DNA from: Chrysoperla carnea
Lineage: Eukaryota > Arthropoda > Insecta > Neuroptera > Chrysopidae
DNA length: 64,000 bases
Direction of reading: 5' to 3'
Assembly (NCBI RefSeq): GCF_905475395.1
Contig: NC_058337.1
Coordinates: forward strand, 136,793,960 to 136,857,959
A program made the position numbers and the translations under genes. This document shows, in pieces, positions 12,985 to 26,770 of the stretch. Each line of letters begins with the position of its first letter. Positions within the stretch are counted from its first letter, which is position 1. The notes below the pieces were generated by a model. That model did not search any database and was not told the DNA's origin. It worked only from the letters and a program-made list of their open reading frames with translations.

Positions 12985-15414
12985 TTTTTTTTTTTTTTTT
13001 AAATATTATACTACGTGTTTAACTACTATGGTCATATACGCAGTGCCAGTAGGTAATCAAATTAAATTTATTGTTATTATTGATATAGTTTTTTTAAGAT
13101 CTATAGCTGTAAATTTTCCATTTGCTGTTGAGAAGTGCGTAAGTTTGCCAGTGTTCGAAGTTTGCGATGTCAGAGGAGTGGAGATGTTTGTTTGGTGGTA
13201 TATATATATTACGTAAGCCATTTAAATTTCGTTGAACGGTCGAAATATTATTTTGAATTGGATTATTTTTGGTGTTCTTTGTTTTTCTTTCTGGTTTATT
13301 TAAGTTAATCAGTTGTGATTTCGGAGTCCGTGGAGACTATTTCTGCTTCTAATTTGTGCATTTAATTGGTTTATTGCGTTTTTGCAATTCTATCTGAGGA
13401 CATGGAGTGGATTGTTTGTATCATTTCTGATAGATTCTGGCCTTTCTTTGTCATATTATACAGCGCTGATTCCAGAATCTTCACTGGTGCAAGCTTTCCA
13501 AATCTGCCAGCTCACATTATCCTTGTGACTAGATAGTACTTGGATTTTATAATCATACTATATACAAATTAAAACGCTATTTACTTCAGTTCGTTTTTTT
13601 TTTTTTTTCAAATACAACATGGTCATTATTACAAGGACATTTAAATGTTAGGTATGTTTTGTATGTATTAATTGAATCCTGTAATTACATTACATACATA
13701 TGTATTAAAGAATAATATATGTTATATTTGTTCATTGACCTAATTTTAATAATATGGGAGAAGCAAGCATCATCATCAAATTCTATATATCTATGGTTAT
13801 AGATGCAAAGCAAATAAATGTATTTTTTTAACAAAATAGCTATTATGAATGTGTTAACAAGAAGAAAATATTATGATTATGATTATGATAATTATTATGT
13901 ATTCAGTTCTAGGGTCGGGTGTTGAATTTGAATGTCATTTCCTGAAGGGTTGGAAAATCGAGACTCTGTTGCCAAGTAGAACCACGCATTCTATTTCCAC
14001 CAACGATATTTTCTAAATAATGAAATTATGTTGTCTATATTGTATTGAGTAAAAGTTGACATGTTAACAAAATTTGAAAATATTTTATTTATTACCGAGA
14101 TAGGCCCGGCAAAACCCATCATTAAGCATTATTAAATTTCGCATGGAAAATTTTGGCTGGATCCCGTTTCATATATGCTTCTGAACGTAAAAGTGCAGGT
14201 TGCCAGTGGGTAATCCGATAGGATAATTTAAAGTAATTTTCTTTAAACAAATAAGTAATAATGACCGAATTGTTTTGAAACAAATTTTATCATATAATTG
14301 GGGTCTAAACTAACAAAAAATGCTCCTAGTCATTTTTTTCTAAACCCTCTAGTTTTCAAATAATAAATTCGAAAAAATTTGAAAAAACGCGATATTTAAG
14401 ATTTTCATCCCTCAAAAAGTCTATGAAATAATCAGATTTTTAACATGCTTCTCTCAATGATGAATTTTTCCGGATTCTAATACGATTATTGAAGATTGAA
14501 TCGCTAGTAGTACAGTATTTATTATAAGTACTTTTAAATTCGTGTAGCTTTTCTAGCTTGAAAATCGAGATAAGCTCGAATAGTAGTCCTAAAATTTTAG
14601 ATATTTTGAGATTTTGGTTACATTTGTACTTTTGCTCAATACAATTGAGAACTGAATCGTTCGAATGGCCAGAAACCCATGAATTTTGTGACCCCGATTC
14701 ATTTTAAGACACCGAAAATTTCTTAATCGGGGAATTCTATTTCAGAGGATCTGGCACACATAAAATTTATATATTTATTCATATAAGTTAATATAAAATG
14801 CAAAAATCACTTTTTCGACCCATGAAAATTAGATGTCGAACAATGAATATTTTGTTCTTTCGAAAGTATGAGATGATCTAAGCTGTACAAATTTTTGTAA
14901 TTTAAAATGCTTTGAGACAGAACCATGCCTGACCCTAAACTTATTAATGTTTTTTTTTTAGTGAAAAAAAGAAAAAAAAAACAAAATTTTAAAACAATTA
15001 GCTAATTATAATTAATATTCGAAACATGTTTTATTGTGTTGTTCATTTTGTATATGAAATTATAAATAATTATTAGTTAAACAATGGTTATTGATATGTT
15101 TTTACTTCCATGTACAGGAACTATGCTTGCCTGTTCATAGAAAGTTGCCTTTTTTCACACCTGCAACATATTTTAGCCCGGCAAGTTTTGACACATAAAT
15201 GCAGTGATTCGCTTGATCATGACTCAAAAGAGAATTAAAACGTTTGAAACAAAATGTTAGCTAGACCAGAATGTACGGACATCTCGCATAGAAGTTGTTA
15301 AATATAATTAACAAACTAGTCCTTAGTATTAGGAAAAGTTAATTATTTCAAAGGCACAAATTATAAATTTAAAGAAACCACCGACACAATATTTGATCTG
15401 ATCAAAGTGTTGGT
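12985..15414. other. Intergenic DNA, no gene seen
   Basis: Contains a poly-T run, a GATTAT microsatellite near 13,873, and AT-rich filler. The frame at 12,968-13,216 starts inside the family A element and runs through poly-T, so it is rejected as a gene. Confidence 0.55.
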
Positions 15415-15670
15415 GACATCGTAGCTGCTAAACTGATTTTGATTCTTTTTTGTTTTGTTTAGAAGTATTCTTAGCCATGTTCCAAGAAAATTTTGCTCAT
15501 CCGTTTGAATTGTTCTTAGGTACGGAACCCTAACCTCACACTAATATAGCTAAGAACACTCTCGATCAAATTACTTTTCAAACAAACAAAAATGCCACGT
15601 AAAGACGCATAGATACACAGACACGATAACCATATATGACCTTTCTTTGTAAGTCGGGGATTAAAATCCA
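15415..15670 (-). repeat. Family B repeat copy
   Basis: Carries CTCATCCGTTTGAATTG, GGTACGGAACCCTAACCT, ATAGCTAAGAACACTCTC and GATCAAATTACTTTTCAAAC, then GACGCATAGATACACAGACA and a GTCGGGGATTAAAA end. It matches 56,556-56,930 in the opposite orientation. The 70-codon frame at 15,516-15,728 lies inside it and is repeat-derived. Confidence 0.75.
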
Positions 15671-17229
15671 AGTAAAAGATTTGAGTATTTAATCTTTGCA
15701 AATAAGTTTTTGAGAAAAACTGCCTCATCGAAGATGTTTATGGTCGTATTATAAAATAGGGAAGTTTCTGATATTGAAGACCGAGATTTCAATCTTTGCA
15801 CAGAAGTCATGTGACGCTCAAAGCAGGTTTAAGATCCTTATCCAAGTTATTTTAAGAACTTTAAAAATGTTAAAAACAAATAAAGCATGCGTGATAAAAA
15901 ATGTGACTGCTTTGCTTAACTCAAAAAGTAATTCAAGGTTAAATCACAAAAATAAAAATTTAAAATTTAATGCTTTTTATTTGTTTAAAAAAAATTTCCT
16001 TATTATTCCGTATTATTACCTTCATGGAAAATTATTTAATCGTAGTAGCTTTGCAAAATCATCAAATCGTGATTGACTTGAAACAAAACCTTGTATTGCA
16101 ACATAACCTATTTATTTTTTGTTACTGCAAAAGGAATGCCTCAAACGCAACGAGTCATTTACATCAAAGATTTTTAACATCCAAGCTGCACTTTTCAAAA
16201 ATGTATATACCTTAATAACAACGGCGGATTTCTTTCCACCTAGATGTAAGGCTTAGATTCCAAGTTATTTTTCAATCGGAGACCTGAGGCGCATTTTGAG
16301 TACGTCAAGCTATGTATATGAAAACCAACAGCACAATATTTAAAGCTTTAAATGGAACAACAATATGGCTGTTTTAAACATAAATTTTGAGGAGATAAAG
16401 TTTCAAATATGCGGTCATGTACCTTGAATCTATCAACATAATGTACCATTGATACATGATAATTTGTATGCAATAAATTTTACAATTATTTCTTTTATTT
16501 TATGGATTACTAAGTTCAAGTAAACGATGTATAAGTTTTTTAAAGAAATCTCATTCTTCCCGGGTTGTTATATATTCCAATTGAAATTGTTGCTTGACAC
16601 TCAGTGTAATCGAAACTTGTACGAGAAACTTGTAGATACATTGTAGATACATACATGTTGATGAGACTTCACTAAAGTGAACTCTAATGATTAAATATTG
16701 TGAGAGCGCTTTCAGATCATGCATTTTAATCGATAGTTTTTTAATATTCATATTCTCAAAAAATACATAGCAGGTATTGAGAAACAAGAATGCTAATATA
16801 TAGAGACAATTTCTATTGTGACTTCTTATTTTAATGCATGGCTTTAAATAACACATAATTTTGGCCATTAAAGTCATATATCCTACACTGAATTTAAAAG
16901 AATTGGACAGAACAAAATTACCTTCTATATATACGGTTTTAAAAGATGCAACCTGATCGTTTTTACGATTCTTTGTTGCTATAGATGAAATGTTTTATCA
17001 TAATATGGAATATACATAATGCAAACGTAAAAAAATTAAAAAATAAATAAATTTAACTTAATCTGATAAATAAATAGCTACTACTACTTAAAATTTCAAC
17101 ATTTATAGTAATTATACAATGAAATATTTTAATTAATTACAGTTTGAGAAGCAATTTTGAAATGATAAACAAAAAAATATTTATTGTTCTTTATGAATAA
17201 ACAAAATAAATCCGAATATTAATCTAATA
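15671..17229. other. Intergenic DNA, no gene seen
   Basis: Two overlapping plus-strand frames (15,774-16,215) and a 108-codon minus-strand frame (16,551-16,877) are the longest here. None has a recognisable domain or splice partner, and their composition follows the AT bias, so they are treated as chance. Confidence 0.55.
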
Positions 17230-17625
17230 TTCCTTATTGTTTAATGTATCCCTTTGAAAAAATCGAGAAAAACGCAAAATGAAATGAAACTCGGTGGATG
17301 GGGTAATTTTGACCCAAAAAATATAAAAATCAGGTAAATTTAATGATTGGATGCAAGGTTTCTGAGATATCACAATATTTGGATCAATTTTAGTCCGTAT
17401 CTCCAAAACCATTCGACCAGTTAACAAATGCACCCGATTTTTGTAATTTTTGGGTCAAAATTACCTTATACACTAAGTTTTATCGAAATTGGAGATAAAA
17501 AAAAATTTTCGATTTTTTGCAATTTTCAAGAACCCCTTTGAAAAAATCGGGAAAAACGCAAAAAAAAAAGTATAAACATGAGGTTAATTTAATGATTGGA
17601 CCTATAGCAAGTTGCAATGTCAGCG
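17230..17625. repeat. Family C tandem unit (period about 280 bp)
   Basis: CCTTTGAAAAAATCG followed by GAAAAACGCAAAA recurs at about 17,250 and 17,533. Between them lie GGGTCAAAATTACCTTATA and ACTAAGTTTTATCGAAATT. TTTAATGATTGGA ends each unit. A second locus of the same family is at 33,930-34,480. Non-coding; looks like a short satellite-like or element-internal repeat. Confidence 0.65.
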
Positions 17626-20600
17626 AATATTCATTTTCAAAAAAGTTAGAGTAGATTTGGCAGATAATTTAGAAGGAAAGGAAAATTGTAGAAAGTATAT
17701 CCCGGAAGCCTGAACAATAACCAAGAGTCATCCAATGCCAAAGTACATAAATTCGTCACAATGAATACTTCATGCGTCAAAAATTTGGCTACTTTGAACC
17801 ATTAATTCGGATCTTGTATTGTTAAATACATATCTATTGCTCCAATATCTCAGTAATGAACACGTACTTAACACGCACCTAACATAGTAAGTACTGTGAA
17901 ATTTTGAAACACTCTGTATACAATTTAAAAAATTGACAAAAAATATATTAAAATTTATGTCCTTTTATTGATTAATCATAGATAAGAGGATTAAATAACA
18001 CACAAAAAAAACTTAAAATCGCAATTTTTTTGACCAAAAAGATGATTTCATATTTTCATAAGAGTAAAAAGGTGGTTTATTGCTGGTGAATCATTGGAAT
18101 TGTGAATCCATTAGTAATTTGACTCATTGAATATAGTAATAAAATGCTAATTTTTGTCAATTTATCAATTTACTATAATTTTAATAATAATGTAATCAAA
18201 AAATTTTATATTAATACATATTAATGAAATTAAATCAAGATCAAAATTCAAATTATTTAAAATCGATAAACACACACCCTAATTTTATCAATAGTTCAAA
18301 AGTCGATGAAAAAGTCTGATGATCTAAGAGCCACCAGAGGTGGACTATTGACTACGCCAACAGTGCCTTGGCTACGCCAACAACGCGGGTAAAAAGGTGC
18401 GCCAAAAAAAAAGAAAAATTATTCAAATAGAAGGAAAGTTAAAGAAAGAAGATAAATCTTTGAGCAAAGTACTCCTACCCCAGAAAGATTTACGAAGTTA
18501 CAAAAACCAACGCAGAAATTAAATTTCCTAGGGACAGAAATAGGCTAAGCCCGTCTCTGGGAACAGTTTAACGTTAACAGAGTGTTCCAAAATCACTCGT
18601 AGATAAGTTTGAAGGTTTCTTTACCATTTTTTTCACAGCTGATAATTAGCGGATTAACGATTAAATATAGCCAATCAAAGCGTGCTAATAGATCGACGAC
18701 AATGGATAGCGGACAGTTATCACCAACGTTCACTTTCCTTTACCCCACACTTGTGAATAGCCCGACTCATGCGATGGAAGTGAATCCTATGCCTTGTGGC
18801 TACTTACATAAAATTTTTATTTAATCCATAATTTTCGAGACAGACTAATAAACAAAATCAAAAGATAGATCTGATTTCCGACCTTTTTTAAAATCAATTT
18901 CAAAATGACTCTTAAGCCGTGCATTCAAACGTACCTGCTATCACATTGCAAAAAACAAAAATTCAAACAAAAATTCAAACCGTCACTTTTCGAATTAAAT
19001 CAAAATTATCCGATAATGTATTGATTGGGAAGAGTGTACTTGTAAATCTGGGATCAAGAAAAATAGTGTAAAATCCATTGCAGAATTTTTGTTGCCCTGG
19101 CTAATGTGGTATAAAACCTAGGTTTTTATAGCCAAGACAATCAGAATATAATTTCTACCAGTTCTGGAATTATTTTATACACGAAATGTACGAAGCCTAA
19201 CACGCACATTGTAACGAAAAAGTGCGGGATTCATAATTATAAACTTATTTTTGAAATCTTACAAATTTGACGGCTCTCTTTCTTTGCCTCTTGCTCATCA
19301 CAGTTAGTTTTGGCTCATCAAGTGTTAGTTTTGGCAAAGATAGTTATTTTTTGTAGAAAAAAAGTCCATGTTATAGCTTCGGACAATACACTATACAAAT
19401 CTCGGGAAAAATTTACTACAAGACTTATTAAAAGTCTTATTTTAAAACGAGTTTTCCAAAAATTTTCAAAAATCCAATCAGGAACTAAAATCCATTCAAA
19501 CTAAGCCCCTGTATTAAAATTTACATAAAATTGAATGAAAACGATTAATGCAACATTTATAGATAAGGCTATAAATTATATAACAAAATTATAGCTTTTG
19601 TGCGAACAACTAAACAGTGGAGATTGATAAACTAGTTTTATTTTTCAAATATTTATTTTTTTGTAAAAAAAAAGATTCACACATATAGTAAAAAAAATAA
19701 AATAAAAAAGAATTAACATAAAATCAATACACATCAATGATGATAATTTATTCAATTGTACAATCCAAATGTACAGTATAAGATCTGTTAACTGACCATC
19801 GATTCGTTCATTTGATTATCAACCGTCGATCAATCAACGACTGTACGGTTCTTTTTAGGATAAATAAGTTTTTAATTTGTTAGTGAAATAATCATTATAT
19901 ATTTTTTTTATAAAGTTGTGCATTTAATAATTATAACAAAATGTAAGTAGAATTAAAAAATTTTTTTATTTAATTTTTTTTAATATTTAGTAATACTTAT
20001 ACACCAATAAAGAAGGAGAAGCAAAAGGCGAAACCTCTAAATTTTGATCTATAGCATCGATTTCGATGAAAATTCGAGCTTAAGCCTTATTACGGATGTA
20101 TGACAACAATGTTTGTTTTTTAAAGGCTCAATTTTTTTTTTCACGCTCATACATCCTTAAATTTAAAATATATTTAACTAATGGGTTGCTTTAGAAACAG
20201 GCTTTATTAAACTATTACCCTTTTACAAAATAATATCAAAAACGGTGTTAAATAAAAAAGGTTTTATAGATGATATTAATCGAAAATGGTACTAAACAGA
20301 TTTTACTTCTAATCAATTAAACAAATTTCAATGAAAATTTTAAAACTTTTGCACATTAAATTTTGAATTGAATAATTAAATTTTCATGTCTTAATAAATT
20401 TAAATTTGTAGTAATCACTATTGGTGATTATAGACTATATCCATTTGAATCTCATATAATATTAATCGATAATATTATACAAAAATATTCATGTGTGAAC
20501 GAACTTCAAATCAATTCAACGGATTTTGATGAATTTCTGTTTAAACAATTTTTGATCATCCAATAATATTTATGGGCTATGTTTTATTCAACTTTTAAAA

Positions 20601-20815
20601 TTGAATTTTATGCGAGTGCAACCACTCATAGGAATTAATAACAAATCAAAAATTCAGATTTTTATCTATGCCTTGGCTAATTATCCAATCATCCTTAAAG
20701 TCGTTTTGCTCTGGAAAGAAAAGACTTAAAGATTTAATATCATTTAAAAAAATGTTCAGACAAAAAATACATTTTTCTAAGAAATTAAAAAATTATGTCA
20801 TTTATTATACCATGT
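17626..20815. other. Intergenic DNA, no gene seen
   Basis: At about 18,340-18,385 GGCTACGCCAACA-like words repeat in tandem (ACTACGCCAACAGTG, GGCTACGCCAACAACG). A plus-strand frame at 18,609-18,824 has less AT-biased composition than its surroundings but no recognisable domain. Otherwise AT-rich filler. Confidence 0.5.
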
Positions 20816-21341
20816 ATATAAGTAATATACATAGTATATTAAGTTTAGTCCCAAGTTTGTAACGCTTAAAAATAATGATGCTAGGAAAAAAATTTTGTCA
20901 TAGGTGTTCATAAAATCACCTAATTAGTCCATTTCCGGTTGTCCGTACGTCCGTCTGTGAACACGATAACTCAAAAACGAAAAAAGATATCGAGCTGAAA
21001 TTTTTACAGCGTACTCAGGACGTAAAAAGTGAGGTCAAGTTCGTAAATGAGCATCATAGGTCAATTGGGTCTTGGGTCCGTAGGACCCATCTTGTAAACC
21101 GTTAGAGATAGAACAAAAGTTTAAATGTAATAAATTCTTCCTTATCAACTTTTGTTTGAAACATTTTTTCGTAAACATCACTGTTTACCCGTGAGGGCGC
21201 CAATTAGGCGGAAATTTTATAATATGTACTATACTTGATTATCAGTTATGCATGTGTCACATGTTTGTATGTGTAATGTGATAAAGAAATCAACACTGTC
21301 TATGCATGGTATTTCAACAATTAACTCAGTCAATTCACTTG
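20816..21341 (+). repeat. Family A element copy
   Basis: Has all blocks of the reference copy, from TTATACCATGTATATAAG to the CAATTAACTCAGTCAATT hairpin and CACTTG end. It lacks the TTTGTTTT stretch just before that end, and its GTCCGTCC run is shorter. Close in sequence to the copy at 6,726-7,279 on the right side (GAGGGCGCCAATTAGGCGGA). Confidence 0.85.
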
Positions 21342-21792
21342 TTTTTAATTTATTTAAATTCAAGTCTTCTGATTTGTTTTAATGTATTTTTTTAGTAAAT
21401 AATTTCAATAAATTAAAATAACATTATTAACATTAACATAAGCAACAAACTATAAAAATGATATTTATTGGCTATAATGTTACATAGTTGGGTGTAGACT
21501 GTAGAGATACAAGTTTGTTTATTGTAGACAGCGCGGCGTGTGATGGCCATGCCTACCGCATGTGTCTCTTGTCTTCTTAAAAATTTTAGAGACAATATAT
21601 TTCTTGTATAATCAAATTCAACAACCCACTATTCGTAACAATAATTTTATATACTTAAGTCAACTTCTGTGTTTCCTGTATCTGAAACGTAAAGAACTTT
21701 CAGGTCCTGGGTTAAAAATACCAGGGAAAGATTTCCTTCTGTTTTTTTTTTATTATTATGATAAACCTCAGTTTGATCGGCAAGTTTTTGTC
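21342..21792. other. Intergenic DNA, no gene seen
   Basis: Open frames on both strands around 21,413-21,828 show no domain. The plus-strand one runs into the duplicated segment that follows. Confidence 0.5.
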
Positions 21793-21992
21793 ACTCGCGT
21801 TCATCCTGTAATTGCGTTCATTCTATGATCCGTGGGTTCGCCATACCTCTAATAGCGCCGAACTAGCACGGGTCTGCGAATTTTTGGCCCTTACATTCAC
21901 CCTGCGATAGCGTCCACCTTTTGGTCTGGCGAGTTGGCCATGTATCTAATAGAGTCAACTTAGTACAGATTTGCAACTTTTTTGGACAACAT
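21793..21992. repeat. Diverged tandem duplication, unit about 100 bp
   Basis: Unit 1 (21,793-21,888) and unit 2 (21,895-21,992) align along their length: CATTC/GTTCATCCTG, AT.GCGTTC/ATAGCGTCC, TGGGTTCGCCAT/GAGTTGGCCAT, CTCTAATAG/TCTAATAGAG, and a shared TTTTTGG end. Identity by eye is about 70%. It is richer in G+C than its surroundings. Origin unknown. Confidence 0.55.
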
Positions 21993-24884
21993 CCTGTTTC
22001 TATAGAGCTCCATTCCTTAAAAAAAAATATTTATTTTTACGCAAATTGGATCTTAACGCCGTTTCTATTACCGATTATAGATGCAAAACTGAGACAAAAC
22101 TGATGAATAGGGTAGAGAGTTTTACATAATTAAGGGCGAGACACGCTATGAAGCAATCTTTTTTTGGAAGAACTTATATTTCGAAGAAAAACTTGAATGA
22201 AAATTATCGGAAAACTTTAAAATGATTTTTAAAGAATTCTAACAATTGATGAATCTTTATTCCGGGCTACAAATCTACAATCAAAAATATCATCAGAGAA
22301 TTAAATCTTGCAAAATATAGAAAACGTACGTAAGTCTAAACACAACTAGCTTAATCGCACATTTTTCAAGTTAGTAGATATATCTTCATTCGACGCGTGT
22401 CAACTCTATTATTCGTGGGTTCCTGACCTTAAATAGATAGATAAATGAAAGTCAAAATAAATATTTGTTTATTACGACGAAAATTATCATAATTATCGAA
22501 AAATTCAAATTAGCAGGTGTTTTGATTTGTTGATAAAAAATAAAATGTTTATAGTTTTGTTTACACCAAAATATTGTTTTGTGATATTATCAAAACAAGA
22601 ATATATCTTAATTGAATAAACAATAAACAAGATTATTATGTCACACACAATAAGGTGATAATAGCCCTCTTAATAATGGAACCACCTTCATATGTAAATC
22701 TTAGAAGGTTCCTTCTCAAATAAAAATAATAAAAATAATACTTCATTTGTTTTAAAGGTTGGGTATTTTCTATTATTATACTTAACAAAAGAATGTCTAG
22801 GCTACAGTCTAGGCTAAAAAAACAATTGAGTATTCAATGCATCATTGCATTTTAAAAATGCACTTACCTCCTTAACTTCCTAGAGAAGAGAACATGAATT
22901 ATTTTCAAAATACAGGAATGAAGCTAGAAAGCATTTTTTGCGATTGTTTTCCACAAATCATTTTTAATGTACGTAGTCTTTAGGTAATCCAACAGATCTG
23001 AGCAAGCACATTATTAAAAGAACCACACTTGCTCCAATAATTTTTAATTGCTCTGCTAGCTTAAAATTGATACTTTTTCGCTTATTCTAAACAAAAGATA
23101 ATGGAGATAATCCGACCAAAGGGTTGTGCCCGTAATCCGAAACTTTTAATTTTTCCAAATTTCCTCTAAATTTTTGAAGTATTGGACTACAGATTCTTCT
23201 TACTGTTAAGGGTGGGGATATAAAGTACGCCTAGCAAATAAAAGCGGTTGCGCAACTACATTTACAAGTGTGCATTCCCGAAAAAGCTGCGAAAATTGCT
23301 GACTTTGTGATCAATTTAAGACAATTTTGTATAAAACAATTTTTCATGTCTTTTTAGCAATATAAATTATAATTTCCAGACAGTTTTGCCGTTCCTAATA
23401 ATTAAAAGTGGGTTGCTTTAATAGGGCGTATCAAATGATAATTAACTGCTTTCAGATGCAAGACGTATTTCATACCTATCCAAGTTCAAATAACGATCTA
23501 AATTAAGGACGTCCCCCTGAAACATCAATGTATGAAAATATTTGAGACTTACATTTCTAATTTTGTCGATGGATTCTGTTAGAACTTGCAAACTTATAAC
23601 AGCTCAAATTTATAAATTTTACACCGTAAGGCTATTAAAAATTTACCTTTTTATAAAAATCATTAATGAGAATTTTTTTAACGATTTAAAGATGATCCTA
23701 AGAAATCGTGATTTTTGCGAACGTCCTTAAGCCATGTTAAAAGAAATTACTCTCGAAAACGTTGCAAGCGCTAACATAACAACTTTGTTCTGTGTTGTTT
23801 GACGGCGTTCACACGAATTTTTCTTTCTTTAGTCCAAAAAATACATGCTTGCTTTTTTATGATAATGTCTGTCGACTTTCTAAATTCCACAAATACAACT
23901 GATTGTAATGAATTTAACCTTGAATTATTATGTCTAGGCGCCATAAGTACTAGAAATGCCCAAATAATAGGTGTATGCTAAAATAATCACGTTTTTAATA
24001 TTTTCAATAAATTAATAAAATGAAATTTGAATTAAATTAACATAATTTGCATTGAATTAAAGTAAATTAAAATTAAATTACCATTTGAATTCGACGGAAT
24101 TTCCAAACCATAAATATTCTTATCGTAAGAAAGTAAAATTGATTCTGGCATAACGGGTTTTTGTATTGATATCTTTATTAATTGAAAATTTATAAGAGAA
24201 AAACGATTTGCATTAAAAACTCATCTATTAACTTAATAATTCTTGAATTAGGCACAAATTCGGAAAAATTACGTTTCTCACACGTGATTTTTTTTCTACG
24301 ATCCGATTATATTTAAAAAGGTTCAAATTTAACTCTAATAAACAATTTTGGTAATATATTCGTTCGGGTTTATTAAACATTTTATTTATCATCTAATGTT
24401 CGAAAATTGTATATTCAAAGATTTCGAGCTTTTTTTTAAATACAACAACCATACACTCTTAATCAGTTTTGTACCTTTGACCATTCTTATTTCTAGGAAT
24501 GAAATGAAGTTCGAAAAAGTTACAAAGAAAAAAAAACGTTTAAAGTTCACGTAAATCAAAAAGTTTGCGATACACCAAATCATTTAGTGTATGCTTTTCC
24601 TTTGTCTTTCACCTACGAGAAATTTAAGATTTTCAGGTAAACATTGTATCTGTTGCCTATGGAAGTCATTGCTTTTGTACCTGCTAGCTAATTTTTCTGA
24701 ATAGGAAGAATCTTTTTGTTTTGGAATTATAGAATATGCAGTAACAGGTTTCAAGTAAATATTTTCTTGGTTCAAGCAGACATTTATTTGCTATATTTTA
24801 ATTCGCGAGCAATCAAATACTCATTTTCTTAAATTAAGTATTAAAATCAAGAAAAATTTACTTTTTTAAGAACAGTATGTAAGG
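21993..24884. other. Intergenic DNA, no gene seen
   Basis: AT-rich filler. Several 60-68 codon frames on both strands (21,921-22,103, 23,542-23,730, 23,799-23,981, 24,348-24,775) match nothing recognisable. Confidence 0.55.
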
Positions 24885-25165
24885 TTATTTTATATTGGCT
24901 ATCCAGGAAGGGCACACTTAGGCTAGAGAGCCCATTGTGATACCATATATGTGTTTTACCACCTTTTCCGCTGATAATTTCATTTATCATCTCCTCAATT
25001 TCAGAGGCTGAGAGCATCTCCTTCATGCATATATCATGAACTACACCAGCCCATCACAACTATTAATTAAATTAAATTTGTTGCGACGGCGGGAATCGAA
25101 CCCGCTACCCTATGTATACCGCGGGCGGAATTACTCAGGGCGGAGCTAATAGAGCGACTAAGATG
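24885..25165 (-). repeat. tRNA-derived SINE, minus orientation
   Basis: On the minus strand the element begins with a tRNA-like head. A B-box, GGGTTCGATTCCC, is exact at 25,091-25,103, preceded by a CTCTATTAGCTCCGCCC segment at the A-box position. A body follows with ATGAAGGAGATGCTCTCAG, GAGGAGATGATAAATGAAAT, TATCAGCGGAAAAGGTGGTA and GTGTGCCCTTCCTGGATAGC. A body after the tRNA part rules out a functional tRNA gene. A truncated second copy is at 35,530-35,745. Confidence 0.75.
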
Positions 25166-26692
25166 ACTTCTGACGACGAATTGTTATCATCTTCCTCGAC
25201 AATCAGGTCAACCTAGTGATTAGACAGACTACTTTTTGTCTGGGAATTTCATTGCCAAGAACATTTCAAAATCAATGAAATGATTGTAAAAAGACTCAAT
25301 CAAATGGTTGTAAAATTTTAATAAAAAAATAAAATTTATTGAAAAAAAAAAAATATTTTAATTAATGCAAATATTATAATTAATTATTCTAATTATAATA
25401 GATAAGAATTTCTGAAAATATTTTGCTAAATAATGAAAGAAATAAATTCAGTAAAAGTTTAAGGACACCCAATTAACATAAATTGAATAATAGATTTATT
25501 TAAATTTTTATCGAAAAAATTGTAATAATTTATTTGCTTATTTATTTATTATTTTATTTTTAAACTGGTTTTCAATTATTTCCAATAAGTTTATCATCTA
25601 TTAATTGAAAATGAATTCATAATCTATTATAGATTTTTATAAATCCTGTTTTCTCTCATTTACATATGGTCTCATCTTCTAAATTTTATGTTAATTATGT
25701 AATTTAATCTCTATGTCTAGTTACACGATAGCGTGGGACAAATTTTAAATGTTGCTCACACGTAATGTGGGAATTTAACGTTTTCTGACTTTTTACAATC
25801 TGTGTATCATATAAACAAAAATTAACTACACAGAATATAAGACTTCTGTCATGCTAGCGTGTGACTGTTTGGAAAAAATAATTTTTTTCTGCATCAATTT
25901 AAATGTAATTATAATCATTTTCAATATTGAAAATAATTTTTTATTTAATTCGATAATTTATTACTATTTTTCAATTTAATGATGATTAAGTGAATTGCTA
26001 AATGATTTCGATTTAATAAAATTAACCTTTGAACTTTTACTTTTTAAGTATAGTTTACTTAATTGATTGTGTTTTTTTTTTGTATGTGTCCATTTTAAAG
26101 GTGAACTTCTTAAATTTTCATCAGTTAAAGTATTTTTTTATTATTAATTAATTATGGCAATAATAACAATTCGCAGGTGTTCATTTGAATTCGATAATCT
26201 TTTATTTTATGAGTTTTCAATATTTCTAAATTGCGTGCAATTTTTTAAAGAGAAAGGTTGCAATATTAGATGTAAATTATTCACAACTCCAAAACACTGA
26301 GCGGGCCTCTACTGATTTAAAAATGAAATGGAGAAAAGAGTGTAAAGCTTTATCTTAGAACATATAAATTAAATTAACGAGAATTATTCTATGGTTTTTT
26401 GTTTGTATATACCATGGAGATAAATATTTATACCTTCCTCAACCGCCATTACACTGCTACCTACACTTTCTTGGAGTCGAATTATGCGATCAGTCGTTTC
26501 TTGGAGTCACAATTTCATTTCCATAGAAATTTTTCATCTGGTATCCACCCATTGATGGAAGCAAACCTTATACATTTTATAGCAAATTATATCTAAAACA
26601 AGCACCGCATCGAAAAATTTCATAGAGTTTTTCTACTTTGAATTTTATTCTCTTATTACTACTACCCTGTACAAGCAGTCGGAAAAACATGG
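25166..26692. other. Intergenic DNA, no gene seen
   Basis: Very AT-rich. A 65-codon frame at 26,399-26,596 has no recognisable content. Confidence 0.55.
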
Positions 26693-26770
26693 TCATTTCG
26701 TGAGCAGTTTTTTCAAATTCATTTCGTGAGCAGTTTTTTCAAATTCATTTCGTGAGCAGTTTTTTCAAAT
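26693..26770. repeat. Perfect triplication of a 26 bp unit
   Basis: Three identical head-to-tail copies (26,693-26,718, 26,719-26,744, 26,745-26,770) of a unit running from TCATTTCGTGAGC through AGTTTTTTCAAAT. The lack of any mismatch points to a recent slippage or duplication event. Confidence 0.95.

Noticed and set aside
16551..16877. A 108-codon minus-strand open frame, among the longest in the first 38 kb
   Set aside because: No recognisable domain, no splice partners, and length within what AT-rich DNA of this size gives by chance.
24885..25165. A functional tRNA gene, because of the exact B-box at 25,091-25,103
   Set aside because: The tRNA-like head is followed by a body shared with another locus and no full cloverleaf with paired acceptor stem is visible, so it is called a SINE.
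26693..26770. A CRISPR-like array
   Set aside because: The 26 bp units are directly adjacent with no spacers, and the DNA is eukaryotic nuclear sequence.
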